Assembly (NCBI RefSeq): GCF_000238915.1
Contig: NZ_BAEG01000085.1
Coordinates: 310,001-374,000 of the forward strand
DNA: 64,000 nt
Direction of reading: 5' to 3'
Origin: Arthrobacter globiformis NBRC 12137
GTDB taxonomy: Bacteria > Actinomycetota > Actinomycetes > Actinomycetales > Micrococcaceae
The position numbers and the translations under genes were made by a program. The notes beneath the pieces were generated by a model. The model was not told the DNA's origin, made no database searches, and worked only from the letters and a program-made list of their open reading frames with translations. Of the stretch, positions 41,930-49,969 are shown in pieces (position 1 is the first letter of the stretch; the number at the start of each line of letters is the position of its first letter).

Positions 41930-41938
41930 TATCCACAG
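41930..41938 (+). promoter_or_regulatory. TTATCCACA, DnaA-box-like site
   Basis: A perfect match to the DnaA box between the DUF559-like start and repeat array B. A single copy may be chance, and no origin features surround it. Confidence 0.25.
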
Positions 41939-41962
41939 GCGGGGCTTGCGCCGAACAACACC

Positions 41963-42071
41963 TGAGGAAGCGTTCCGGTTCAAGCGACGAAAGATGAGGA
42001 AGCGTTCCGGTTCAAGCGACGAAAGATGAGGAAGCGTTCCGGTTCAAGCGACCAAAGGTGAGGAAGCGTTT
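41963..42071. repeat. 32-bp tandem repeat array B
   Basis: Three full 32-bp units (41963-41994, 41995-42026, 42027-42058) and a 13-base partial. The first two are identical (tgaggaagcgttccggttca, then agcgacgaaaga). The same family as array A but in the opposite orientation, so A and B form an inverted pair around the DUF559-like gene. It lies downstream of the DUF2306 gene. Confidence 0.95.
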
Positions 42072-42083
42072 GGCTGTGCGGGC

Positions 42084-42620
42084 TTATTTTGGGCCCGCCA
42101 CGGCCCCTGCTGAAGATGCGGCTGCCGCAGCCTGGTCCAAGCGCCGCCCCGCGGGCTGGATTCGCCGGCCCTCGCCGCGCCGCAGGGAAATGAAGACGAC
42201 GGCGACGCTGAGCGCCACCAGAGCGGCAACGAACAGGGCGGTCGGCAGGTCCTCGGCCAAGAGGCTGGGAATGGCACGGCCCGGCACCGAGATGGCGAAG
42301 CCGAACGCCACAGCGATGCCGATGTAACTGCCGATCATGTTCCCCCGGTGCGCTGGGATGTTCCGGCGCACTGCGCTGATGAGCCCGAGAGTGACAGTCA
42401 CGATTGTGAACGCCGAGAGCCCGTGAAGCCAGCTGAAGTGCCCGTCACTGACGATCCAGAAGCTGCTGAAACAGACGTAGTACATGGCCGCGACCCACAG
42501 GTGTCCCATGCTGCGGTGGATGCGGTCGCGGCGGCGCCGTAGGATCTGGACCGGTCCGATGGCAAGGACAAAGAGGGCGGCAATGACGTGGCTGGCAAGC
42601 AGTACATTCCAAGGCTCCAT
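42084..42620 (-). CDS. DUF2306 family membrane protein
   Basis: 178 residues with about four membrane segments: NVLLASHVIAALFVLAIGPV, LWVAAMYYVCFSSFWIV, GLSAFTIVTVTLGLISAV and ALFVAALVALSVAVVFISL. The pattern SMGHLWVAAMY and PAHRGNMIGSYIG is typical of DUF2306. Function unknown. ATG 42620 lies six bases after TATCCT (minus strand, 42627-42632), which is itself one arm of a perfect inverted repeat shared with the divergent MerR regulator. Confidence 0.85.
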   Translation of the reverse strand: MEPWNVLLASHVIAALFVLAIGPVQILRRRRDRIHRSMGHLWVAAMYYVCFSSFWIVSDGHFSWLHGLSAFTIVTVTLGLISAVRRNIPAHRGNMIGSYIGIAVAFGFAISVPGRAIPSLLAEDLPTALFVAALVALSVAVVFISLRRGEGRRIQPAGRRLDQAAAAASSAGAVAGPK

Positions 42621-42626
42621 GCACCT

Positions 42627-42658
42627 AGGATAGGAGCACTATCCTGTGGTGTACACCA
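42627..42658. promoter_or_regulatory. Divergent control region of the DUF2306/MerR pair
   Basis: Two perfect inverted repeats side by side: AGGATAG, five bases, CTATCCT (42627-42645), and TGGTGTACACCA (42647-42658). Each arm of the first contains TATCCT on one strand, so the two -10 elements and the operator coincide. The likely binder is the adjacent MerR-type regulator. Confidence 0.5.
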
Positions 42659-42719
42659 AGATAGCCAGCGCGGCAGCAGCTATCCAAAGAGCTGCCATCC
42701 GCCGAGGAACGGAGCGGGC

Positions 42720-43343
42720 ATGCAGCTAAAGGAGCTTAGCGAGCGGACGGGAGTCTCCCCCGCCAGCATCAAGTTCTACCTCCGCGAAGGCCTGCTGCCC
42801 GCGGGCCGTACTGTTCACGCCACCCGGGCGGAGTATTCAGAGCATCACGCGAACCGGCTGGAACTGATCCAGGCGCTGCGCCGTGTGGTCGGGCTGAACA
42901 TCGCCCAGATCGGCTCCCTGCTCAAAATGGCCGACGGCGGCGCACCCCGCCTTGAGCTTTTGGCCGCGATCCAGCGCACGGTGCTGGGCCTTGACGAGGT
43001 GGGCACGGAGCACGGCGAGCTGCGCACTCCGGCGGGTGACGCCGTCGTGCGTTTCCGGAACTGGCCGGACGTCCCGAGCGACGCCAGGAACGCCCTCAAT
43101 GCCCAACTGGCCCGGATGGAAAGCCTCGGCGTACCTGTCACAGCCGAGCTGCTCGACGCCTACAGCCAGGCGGTAGATGCCATTGCGGCAACGAATATTT
43201 CGGCCACAACCGCGCCGGACGATGTCAACCAGCTAATCATGACGGCGGCCGTCGGGATGCATCTGCATGGCCAACTTGTCCTGAAGCTGCTCGCCCTCGC
43301 GCATGCGAGCCACGCCATCCGGCGCTACGAAAAAAGCATTTAA
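42720..43343 (+). CDS. MerR family transcriptional regulator
   Basis: 207 residues. N-terminal MerR winged helix MQLKELSERTGVSPASIKFY, followed by REGLLPAGRTVHATRAEYSE and the dimerising helix ending IAQIGSLLKMADGG. The remaining about 120 residues form a helical effector domain without metal-binding Cys pairs, so a metal sensor is unlikely. ATG 42720 has GGAGCGGG just upstream. Divergent from the DUF2306 gene, which it probably controls through the inverted repeats between them. Confidence 0.88.
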   Translation: MQLKELSERTGVSPASIKFYLREGLLPAGRTVHATRAEYSEHHANRLELIQALRRVVGLNIAQIGSLLKMADGGAPRLELLAAIQRTVLGLDEVGTEHGELRTPAGDAVVRFRNWPDVPSDARNALNAQLARMESLGVPVTAELLDAYSQAVDAIAATNISATTAPDDVNQLIMTAAVGMHLHGQLVLKLLALAHASHAIRRYEKSI

Positions 43344-43367
43344 ACTACGAGCTTCCCCACCCGAAGG

Positions 43368-43447
43368 TGAGGAAGCGTCGCGTTAAACCCGCAAAAACTG
43401 AGGAAGGGTCCCGTCAGAACCTGCAGGACGTGAGGAAGGGTCCGGGA
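43368..43447. repeat. 32-bp repeat array C (degenerate)
   Basis: Units at 43368-43398 (31 bp) and 43399-43430 (32 bp) and a partial (43431-43447), each starting TGAGGAAG(C/G)G. The rest of each unit has diverged. Plus-strand orientation like array B. It occupies the gap between the convergent MerR and ino1 genes up to the ino1 stop. Confidence 0.82.
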
Positions 43448-44533
43448 TTAGCGGTCCAGGTCGCCGCGGATGAAGGCCTCGACCTTGTCGCGGGCGAGGT
43501 CGTCGTTGAACTGCTCCGGCGGGGACTTCATGAAGTAGCTCGATGCGGAAAGCAGCGGGCCGCCGATGCCGCGGTCCAGGCCGATCTTCGCCGCACGGAT
43601 CGCGTCGATGATCACACCGGCCGAGTTGGGCGAGTCCCACACCTCGAGCTTGTATTCCAGGGACACCGGGGCGTCGCCGAAGTTGCGGCCTTCCAGGCGC
43701 ACGAAGGCCCACTTGCGGTCATCCAGCCACTGCACGTAGTCGGACGGGCCGATGTGAACGTCCTTCGCGGCCAGCTCGGCCTCTACGTTGGAAGTCACGG
43801 CCTGGGTCTTGGAGATCTTCTTCGACTCGAGGCGGTCGCGCTCCAGCATGTTCTTGAAGTCCATGTTGCCGCCCACGTTCAGCTGATACGTGCGGTCCAG
43901 CGTGACGCCGCGGTCCTCGAAGAGCTTCGCCATGACGCGGTGTGTGATGGTGGCGCCGATCTGGCTCTTGATGTCATCGCCCACGATCGGCACGCCGGCG
44001 GCGGTGAACTTGTCCGCCCATTCCTTCGTGCCCGCGATGAACACCGGCAGCGCGTTCACGAACGCCACCCCGGCGTCGATCGCGGCCTGGGCGTAGAACT
44101 CCGCAGCTTCCTGCGATCCGACCGGCAGGTAGCAGACCATGACATCGACCTTGGCGTCCTTCAGGGCCTGGACGACGTCGACCGGCTCCTCGGTGGACTG
44201 TTCGATGGTCTCCAGGTAGTACCGGCCCAGGCCGTCCAGGGTGTGGCCGCGCTGGACGGTCACGCCGGTCGGCGGGACCTCGGCAAGCTTGATCGTGTTG
44301 TTTTCGCTGGCCAGGATCGCATCGGCCAGGTCGATGCCGACCTTCTTGCCGTCCACGTCGAACGCGGCCACGAACTGGACATCGTTGACGTGGTACTTGC
44401 CGAACTCAACGTGCATCAGACCCGGAATCGTGGCCTGGGGGTCGGCATCCCGGTAGTAATGGACACCCTGAACCAGCGAAGCGGCACAGTTACCGACGCC
44501 GACGATTGCTACACGAATCGGATTTGAAGACAC
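43448..44533 (-). CDS. ino1: Inositol-3-phosphate synthase
   Basis: Isomerises glucose-6-phosphate to inositol-phosphate using NAD. 361 residues. Rossmann motif RVAIVGVGNCAASLVQGV, GRYYLETIEQSTEEPVDVVQ and VNALPVFIAGTKEWADK. The C-terminal catalytic segment KAWRFVRLEG-type appears as RKWAFVRLEGRNFGDAPVSL. It supplies the MshA substrate. GTG 44533 has AAAGGAG seven bases upstream. The 178-base upstream gap has TAGACT on the minus strand near 44633 as a possible -10. Confidence 0.95.
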   Translation of the reverse strand: MSSNPIRVAIVGVGNCAASLVQGVHYYRDADPQATIPGLMHVEFGKYHVNDVQFVAAFDVDGKKVGIDLADAILASENNTIKLAEVPPTGVTVQRGHTLDGLGRYYLETIEQSTEEPVDVVQALKDAKVDVMVCYLPVGSQEAAEFYAQAAIDAGVAFVNALPVFIAGTKEWADKFTAAGVPIVGDDIKSQIGATITHRVMAKLFEDRGVTLDRTYQLNVGGNMDFKNMLERDRLESKKISKTQAVTSNVEAELAAKDVHIGPSDYVQWLDDRKWAFVRLEGRNFGDAPVSLEYKLEVWDSPNSAGVIIDAIRAAKIGLDRGIGGPLLSASSYFMKSPPEQFNDDLARDKVEAFIRGDLDR

Positions 44534-44711
44534 GGAACTCCTTTGAGAACAAACTTCATGTGCCCTGCGCGTCTGTACCTTGCTGTACGACGGCGTCTGA
44601 CGGGCACCGCGCCACACGGCGCGCTTATCAGTCTAACCAAACGCCGCCGGGGCCGGCTTTGTTCCCGCCGTCCCCGGCCGCTTGATTACGTGTCAGTTGT
44701 GAAGCGGTGGT

Positions 44712-45752
44712 TCAGACCCGCTGCGCCCAGAGGTTGATGTCGGATTCGACGGCGAACTCGTCGATCGCCGTCAGTTCCTCGCCGCTGAACTCAAGGTTGT
44801 TGATGGCGGCAAGGGTGTCCTCGAGTTGCCTGACACTGGACGCCCCGACGAGCGCGGAGGTCACCGGGGAGCCCTTGGGCTGGTCGCGCAGGATCCAGGC
44901 GATGGCCATCTGCGCCAGCGACTGCCCGCGGCCGCCGGCAATGGCGTTCAGTCCCCGGACCCTGTCCAGTTTCTCGTCGGTAAGGGCCGATTCGGAGAGG
45001 AACCTCGCCTTGGCCGCACGCGAGTCGGCGGGGACGCCGTTGAGGTAGCGGTCAGTCAGCATGCCCTGGGCCAGCGGCGAGAACGCGATGGAGCCGGCGC
45101 CCACCTGGTCCAGCGCCTCGTAAAGGTTGGGGGTCCCGTTCTCGGTCCAGCGGTTCAGCAGGGAGTAGCTGGGCTGGTGGATGAGCAGCGGTGTGCCGAG
45201 TTCCTTCAGGATGCGGGCGGCCTCGAGCGTCTGTTCCGGGGTGTAGGAGGAGATGCCCACGTAGAGGGCCTTGCCCGAGCGGACCGCGTAGTCCAGCGCG
45301 CCCATGGTCTCCTCCAGCGGCGTCTCCGGGTCCGGGCGGTGGCTGTAGAAGATGTCCACGTAGTCCAGGCCCATCCGCTGCAGCGACTGGTCCAGGCTGG
45401 AAATCAGATACTTCCGGGAGCCCCACTCGCCGTACGGACCGGGCCACATGTAGTAGCCGGCCTTGGTGGAGATGACCAGCTCGTCGCGGTAAGGCTTGAA
45501 GTCGTCCTGCAGGTGCCGGCCGAAGTTGGTCTCCGCGGAGCCGTCCGGCGGCCCGTAGTTGTTGGCGAGGTCGAAGTGGTTGACGCCGAGGTCGAAGGCG
45601 CGGCGCAATATGGCGCGCTGTTCATCGAATCGCTTGTCGTCGCCGAAGTTGTGCCACAGGCCCAGCGAGATGGCCGGCAGTTTCAGGCCGCTGCGTCCGA
45701 CGCGGCGGTACGGCATGGTGTCATAGCGGGTGTCCGAGGCCACATAAGTCAT
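44712..45752 (-). CDS. Aldo/keto reductase (YghZ/L-glyceraldehyde-3-phosphate reductase type)
   Basis: 346 residues. The catalytic Tyr lies in FDLANNYGPPDGSAETNFG, Lys in ELVISTKAGYYMWPG and His in YVDIFYSHRPDPETPLEETM. The family is related to KvAP beta-subunits and YghZ; NADPH reduction of methylglyoxal or L-glyceraldehyde-3-phosphate is typical, but the substrate here is inferred only. ATG 45752 is used since AGGATGGA precedes it by five bases. Confidence 0.9.
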   Translation of the reverse strand: MTYVASDTRYDTMPYRRVGRSGLKLPAISLGLWHNFGDDKRFDEQRAILRRAFDLGVNHFDLANNYGPPDGSAETNFGRHLQDDFKPYRDELVISTKAGYYMWPGPYGEWGSRKYLISSLDQSLQRMGLDYVDIFYSHRPDPETPLEETMGALDYAVRSGKALYVGISSYTPEQTLEAARILKELGTPLLIHQPSYSLLNRWTENGTPNLYEALDQVGAGSIAFSPLAQGMLTDRYLNGVPADSRAAKARFLSESALTDEKLDRVRGLNAIAGGRGQSLAQMAIAWILRDQPKGSPVTSALVGASSVRQLEDTLAAINNLEFSGEELTAIDEFAVESDINLWAQRV

Positions 45753-45839
45753 ATGTTCCATCCTGCCAGCCGCGCCCAGGCTGCGGGGCCGGCGTCCACC
45801 ATCCGGTCACCGGGGTGGACGCCGCCCCTGCCAGTTCAC

Positions 45840-47645
45840 TCAGTCACTGACGACGGCGGCGCTCAGCGGCCCGAGCTCCGCACGCTCACCATCCAGCCGG
45901 ATGGCGTCGTCGGTGGCCAGCAGCAGGGCCGTCCCCGCGCCCCCGAGGCTCACCGGCTGCTCCGAGAAGTTGAGCAGCACCTGCACGCCGCCGCGCCGGA
46001 ACCGCAGCCAGCGGGCGTCCTCGTCGAACTCCACCTGCGTTTCCTCAAAGCCCAGCTTGGTGAGGTCCGGCGTGGAGCGGCGCAGGGCGGTGAGCGAACG
46101 GTACAGTTCCAGCAGCCGCGCATGGTGACCGGAGGAGGCTTCCGCCCAGTCCAGCTTGGACCGTCTGAACGTCTCGGGATCCTGGGGATCGGGCACGACG
46201 GCGGGGTCCCACCCCATGCGCTCGAACTCCTTGATCCGGCCTTCGGCGGTGGCCTTGCCGAGTTCCGGCTCAGGGTGGGAGGTGAAGAACTGCCACGGCG
46301 TGGTGGCGCCGTATTCCTCGCCCATGAACAGCATGGGCGTGAACGGTCCGGTCAGGGTCAGCACCGCGGCGAGCGCCAGGCTCCCGTAAGGCAGCGTCTG
46401 CGAAAGCCGGTCCCCCGTGGCGCGGTTGCCGATCTGGTCATGGTTCTGCGAGCAGACCACCAGGGCGGACGGATGCACGGTGCCGGAGTTGATCGGCCTG
46501 CCGTGATGGCGTTCCCGGAAGCTGGAGTAGCTGCCGTCGTGGAAGAAGCCGTCCCGGAGCACCTTGGCCAGGGCCGCGAGCGAGTCGAAGTCACCGTAGT
46601 AGCCTGTGGTTTCGCCGGTGATGTTGACGTGGACGGCGTGGTGGAAGTCGTCGCTCCACTGCCCCTCCAGCCCGTAACCGTTGACGTCCCGCGGATACAG
46701 CAACCGCGGGTTGTTGAGGTCGGATTCGGCAATGAGCGTCAGGGGCCGTCCCACTTCGGCAGAGATCTGGCTGGCCAGCGCCCCGAAGTCCTCCAGGATG
46801 TGGACAGCCCGCTCGTCCTTCAGTGCGTGGACGGCGTCCAGCCGGAGGCCGTCCACGCGGTAGTCGCGCAGCCACATGGCCAGATTGTCCAGGATGAACC
46901 GGCGCACATGGTCGGAGCCCGGCCCGTCCAGGTTTACGGAGTCGCCCCACGTGTTGCCCTCGCCCTGCTTGAGGTAAGGCCCGAACCGCGGCAGGTAGTT
47001 CCCGCTGGGGCCGAGGTGGTTGTAGACCACGTCCTGGATCACGCCGAGACCGGCCGCGTGGGCGGCGTCCACGAACCGCTGGTATGCCTCCGGGCCGCCG
47101 TACGCCTCGTGGACGGCGAACCACTGCACGCCGTCGTAGCCCCAGTTGTGCGTGCCGTTGAATGCGTTCACGGGCAGCAGCTCGATGAAGTCCACGCCCA
47201 GGCCGGCCAGGTAGTCCAGCTTGCCAGCGGCCGCGTCCAGCGTCCCTTCGGGTGTGAAGGTGCCCAGGTGGAGCTCATAGATGACCGCCCCCTGCAGTTC
47301 CCTGCCCTGCCAGCCGTCCTCCTGCCAGGTGTGCGCGCCGGGGTCGAACGTGCGGGACAGCGAGTGGACGCCGTCGGGCTGGCGCCGGGTCCGCGGATCC
47401 GGAAGCGGAGTTTCGTCGCCGTCCAGGAGGTACCCGTAGTCAACCTCGCCGGCTGCGGGTCCGTCGGGGGCGCTCCACCAGCCGTCATCTTCCGGTCCGG
47501 TGCCGGGCCGGCGCTGCATCGCATAGCGCTCCCCGCCGGCCAGCAGCGTCACGGACTTAGCCAGCGGCGCCCAGACGTCGAAGCGCTCCGCGCCCTGTAC
47601 GGGTTTCGCTGCCTCACGGGGATAAGCCTGGCCTGCGTGCGTCAT
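45840..47645 (-). CDS. treZ: Malto-oligosyltrehalose trehalohydrolase
   Basis: Releases trehalose from maltooligosyltrehalose. 601 residues, GH13. N-terminal immunoglobulin-like domain (FDVWAPLAKSVTLLAGGERY). The catalytic barrel has VYNHLGPSGN, nucleophile Asp in GLRLDAVHALKD, acid Glu in LIAESDLNNPR and SQNHDQIGNR. It is last in the treX-treY-treZ operon; its ATG overlaps the treY stop (ATGA). Confidence 0.95.
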   Translation of the reverse strand: MTHAGQAYPREAAKPVQGAERFDVWAPLAKSVTLLAGGERYAMQRRPGTGPEDDGWWSAPDGPAAGEVDYGYLLDGDETPLPDPRTRRQPDGVHSLSRTFDPGAHTWQEDGWQGRELQGAVIYELHLGTFTPEGTLDAAAGKLDYLAGLGVDFIELLPVNAFNGTHNWGYDGVQWFAVHEAYGGPEAYQRFVDAAHAAGLGVIQDVVYNHLGPSGNYLPRFGPYLKQGEGNTWGDSVNLDGPGSDHVRRFILDNLAMWLRDYRVDGLRLDAVHALKDERAVHILEDFGALASQISAEVGRPLTLIAESDLNNPRLLYPRDVNGYGLEGQWSDDFHHAVHVNITGETTGYYGDFDSLAALAKVLRDGFFHDGSYSSFRERHHGRPINSGTVHPSALVVCSQNHDQIGNRATGDRLSQTLPYGSLALAAVLTLTGPFTPMLFMGEEYGATTPWQFFTSHPEPELGKATAEGRIKEFERMGWDPAVVPDPQDPETFRRSKLDWAEASSGHHARLLELYRSLTALRRSTPDLTKLGFEETQVEFDEDARWLRFRRGGVQVLLNFSEQPVSLGGAGTALLLATDDAIRLDGERAELGPLSAAVVSD

Positions 47646-49969
47646 GATTTCCCTTCTGTCTGCGGCACCAGCAGCGCGACGGGGAAGGTCCGGAAGATGT
47701 CGGCGATCTTCACGGTCCCCGGTCCGAAGCCGGCACCGGTCAGTTCATCCTTCATGGCGATAACAAGGTCGACGGCGGTGTCCCGCCACCCGCCTGACTG
47801 TTCCAGTCCGTAGGGCAGCCGGGTGGCCAGGGTCAGCGCACCCGGCGCTGCCGCGGTGCCGCGGTCGAAGGCGAGCAGGTGCCCGGCGGCGGGGCCAGTG
47901 GCATTGACCGGCCGGTACCCGGTGAACAGCTGGGGCCGGTTCCGGCGCAGCCGCAGGGCGCGCGAGGTCACAAGCAGCTTAGTCCGCTCATCCGTAAATG
48001 ACGGGGGCAGGTCGCCGGCATCGAGCTGTTCCAGCGCCGCGCGCCGGTCATCGAAGCTGAACGGGCGCCGGTTGTCCGGGTCCGTCAGCGACCTGTCCCA
48101 GAACTCCGTGCCCTGGTACACGTCCGGGACGCCGGGCATGGTCAGCTGCACGAGCTTGGCCGCCAGGGAGTTGGAGGCGCCGTGCGGATCCAGGAGTTCC
48201 ACGAGCGACTCGACTTCAGCCCGCACCGCGCGGTTGTCGAACGCGGCGTCGACGGCGGCGGCCAGCTTCTCCTCGAACGCCGGATCGGGATCGGTCCAGT
48301 TGGTCGAGTTCCCGGCTTCGCGCGCGGCCTTCAGCGCGTAGTACTGCAGGCGCTCCCGGCTGGCGGGCCAGGCGCCGGCGATGGCCTGCCACAGCAGAGC
48401 GGACAGCGGGCCGTCCGGCAACGGCGCCAGTTCGCGCAGCCGGTTCAAGGCCCTCTCCCATTCGCCGGCAACCTCGGAGATGACCGAGATCCGTGCCCGG
48501 GTGTCCTCGCTGCGTTTGGTGTCGTGCGTGCTGAGCGTCGTCATGGACAGCGGAAGCTCTGCCTGCCGGCGGGCCATCCGGGCATGGAACTCATCCGGCT
48601 CCACGGAGAACTCGGTGGGGTCGGCGCCCACCTCCGTGAGGGTGCCAAGCCGGTTGTAACGGAAGAACGCGGTGTCCTCCACGCCTTTGGCCATGACCAT
48701 TCCCGAGGTCTGCTGGAAACGCCGGGCAACCTCCAGGTCCGTGTCCAGCAGCAGCGGCTGCAAGGCCTGGATGGCCTGGTCGAGTTCCGGCCGCCTGCGC
48801 GCGGCAAGCTCGCAGGCCTCCTTCAGGACCTCCGCGCCCTCCGGCAGGTACGTGCGGTAGACCGGGAAAGCGGCGATGATCTCCGCGATGGCGTCCGCCG
48901 TGGCATCGGCGGGGAATCCGGCGTCGCCCGGAACCAGCCGGGCCAGCCGCAGGATCTCCGAGTGGAGGATGCCGTCGGTGATCCGGCGCTTGGTCCCCCG
49001 GATCATGTCCTCGTAGTCGGCAGGCTCCCCGCCGCGCAGCGAGGCGTCCAGCCGGTCCAGCGGTTCCTGGCCGCGCGGATCCACGAGAACCCGGTCTACG
49101 TCCGCCAGGGCGTCGTAGCCTGTGGTGCCCTCGCACTCGAAGCTGGCCGGCAGCTGCTCCCCCGGCTCAAGGATCTTTTCGATCAGCAGGTAGGCGCCGC
49201 CCGTGGCTTCCCGGAGCCGCTTCAGGTACCCCTCGGGGTCCGCCAGGCCGTCCGGGTGGTCAATCCGCAGCCCGTCCGCGAGCCCCTCACGGAACCAGCG
49301 CACCACTTCCTCATGGGCTTCATCGAAGACGGCGGGGATCTCCACGCGGACACCGGCCAGCGTGTTCACCGCGAAGAAGCGGCGGTAGTTCAGCTCGTTG
49401 TCCGCGCGCCGCCAGCCCATGAGTTCGTAGTGCTGCCGGGCGTGGACGTCACGCGGGGAATCGCCCTCCGTGTAGCTGCCGTCGGCCAGCGGGAAGCGGT
49501 GGTCGTAATACCGCAGCTCCCCGTCCTTGATTTCGAGCTGGTCCAGATCGTCGTCGCTGCCGAGGATCGGGAGCCGGATGCGTCCTCCGGCGAGGTCCCA
49601 GTCGACGTCGAACGCCTCCGCGTAGCGGGACTTGCGCCCGTCCTTGAGCAGCGACCACCACCAGGGATTCTGCGCCGGCGTGGCTACGCCGACGTGGTTG
49701 GGCACGATGTCGATCAGCACGCCCATGCCGGCGGCGCGGGCCGCCTTGGAGACGGCGGCCAGGCCCTCCGGACCGCCGCGTTCGGGGTCGACGGCGGAGG
49801 GGTCGGTGACGTCGTACCCGTGATCAGAGCCCTGCTCCGCGGTCAGGACCGGTGACAGGTAAACCCAGTCGACGCCGAGCGAGTGCAGGTACGGCACGGT
49901 TTCGGCGGCGTCGAAAAGCGTGAACCCCTGCCGGATCTGCAGCCGGTACGTGGAGACGGGGGTTTTCAT
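47642..49969 (-). CDS. treY: Maltooligosyl trehalose synthase
   Basis: Converts the reducing end of a maltodextrin to a trehalose unit. 775 residues, GH13. STYRLQIRQGFTLFDAAETV, DIVPNHVG, GLRIDHPDGLADPEGYLKRL (nucleophile Asp), AYLLIEKILEPGEQL (Glu) and STHDTKRSEDTRARI are the conserved segments. It overlaps treX (ATGA) upstream and treZ downstream by four bases each. Confidence 0.95.
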   Translation of the reverse strand: MKTPVSTYRLQIRQGFTLFDAAETVPYLHSLGVDWVYLSPVLTAEQGSDHGYDVTDPSAVDPERGGPEGLAAVSKAARAAGMGVLIDIVPNHVGVATPAQNPWWWSLLKDGRKSRYAEAFDVDWDLAGGRIRLPILGSDDDLDQLEIKDGELRYYDHRFPLADGSYTEGDSPRDVHARQHYELMGWRRADNELNYRRFFAVNTLAGVRVEIPAVFDEAHEEVVRWFREGLADGLRIDHPDGLADPEGYLKRLREATGGAYLLIEKILEPGEQLPASFECEGTTGYDALADVDRVLVDPRGQEPLDRLDASLRGGEPADYEDMIRGTKRRITDGILHSEILRLARLVPGDAGFPADATADAIAEIIAAFPVYRTYLPEGAEVLKEACELAARRRPELDQAIQALQPLLLDTDLEVARRFQQTSGMVMAKGVEDTAFFRYNRLGTLTEVGADPTEFSVEPDEFHARMARRQAELPLSMTTLSTHDTKRSEDTRARISVISEVAGEWERALNRLRELAPLPDGPLSALLWQAIAGAWPASRERLQYYALKAAREAGNSTNWTDPDPAFEEKLAAAVDAAFDNRAVRAEVESLVELLDPHGASNSLAAKLVQLTMPGVPDVYQGTEFWDRSLTDPDNRRPFSFDDRRAALEQLDAGDLPPSFTDERTKLLVTSRALRLRRNRPQLFTGYRPVNATGPAAGHLLAFDRGTAAAPGALTLATRLPYGLEQSGGWRDTAVDLVIAMKDELTGAGFGPGTVKIADIFRTFPVALLVPQTEGKS

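Noticed and set aside
40774..42071. CRISPR array
   Set aside because: The 32-bp units are contiguous with no unique spacers between them, and no cas genes are present.
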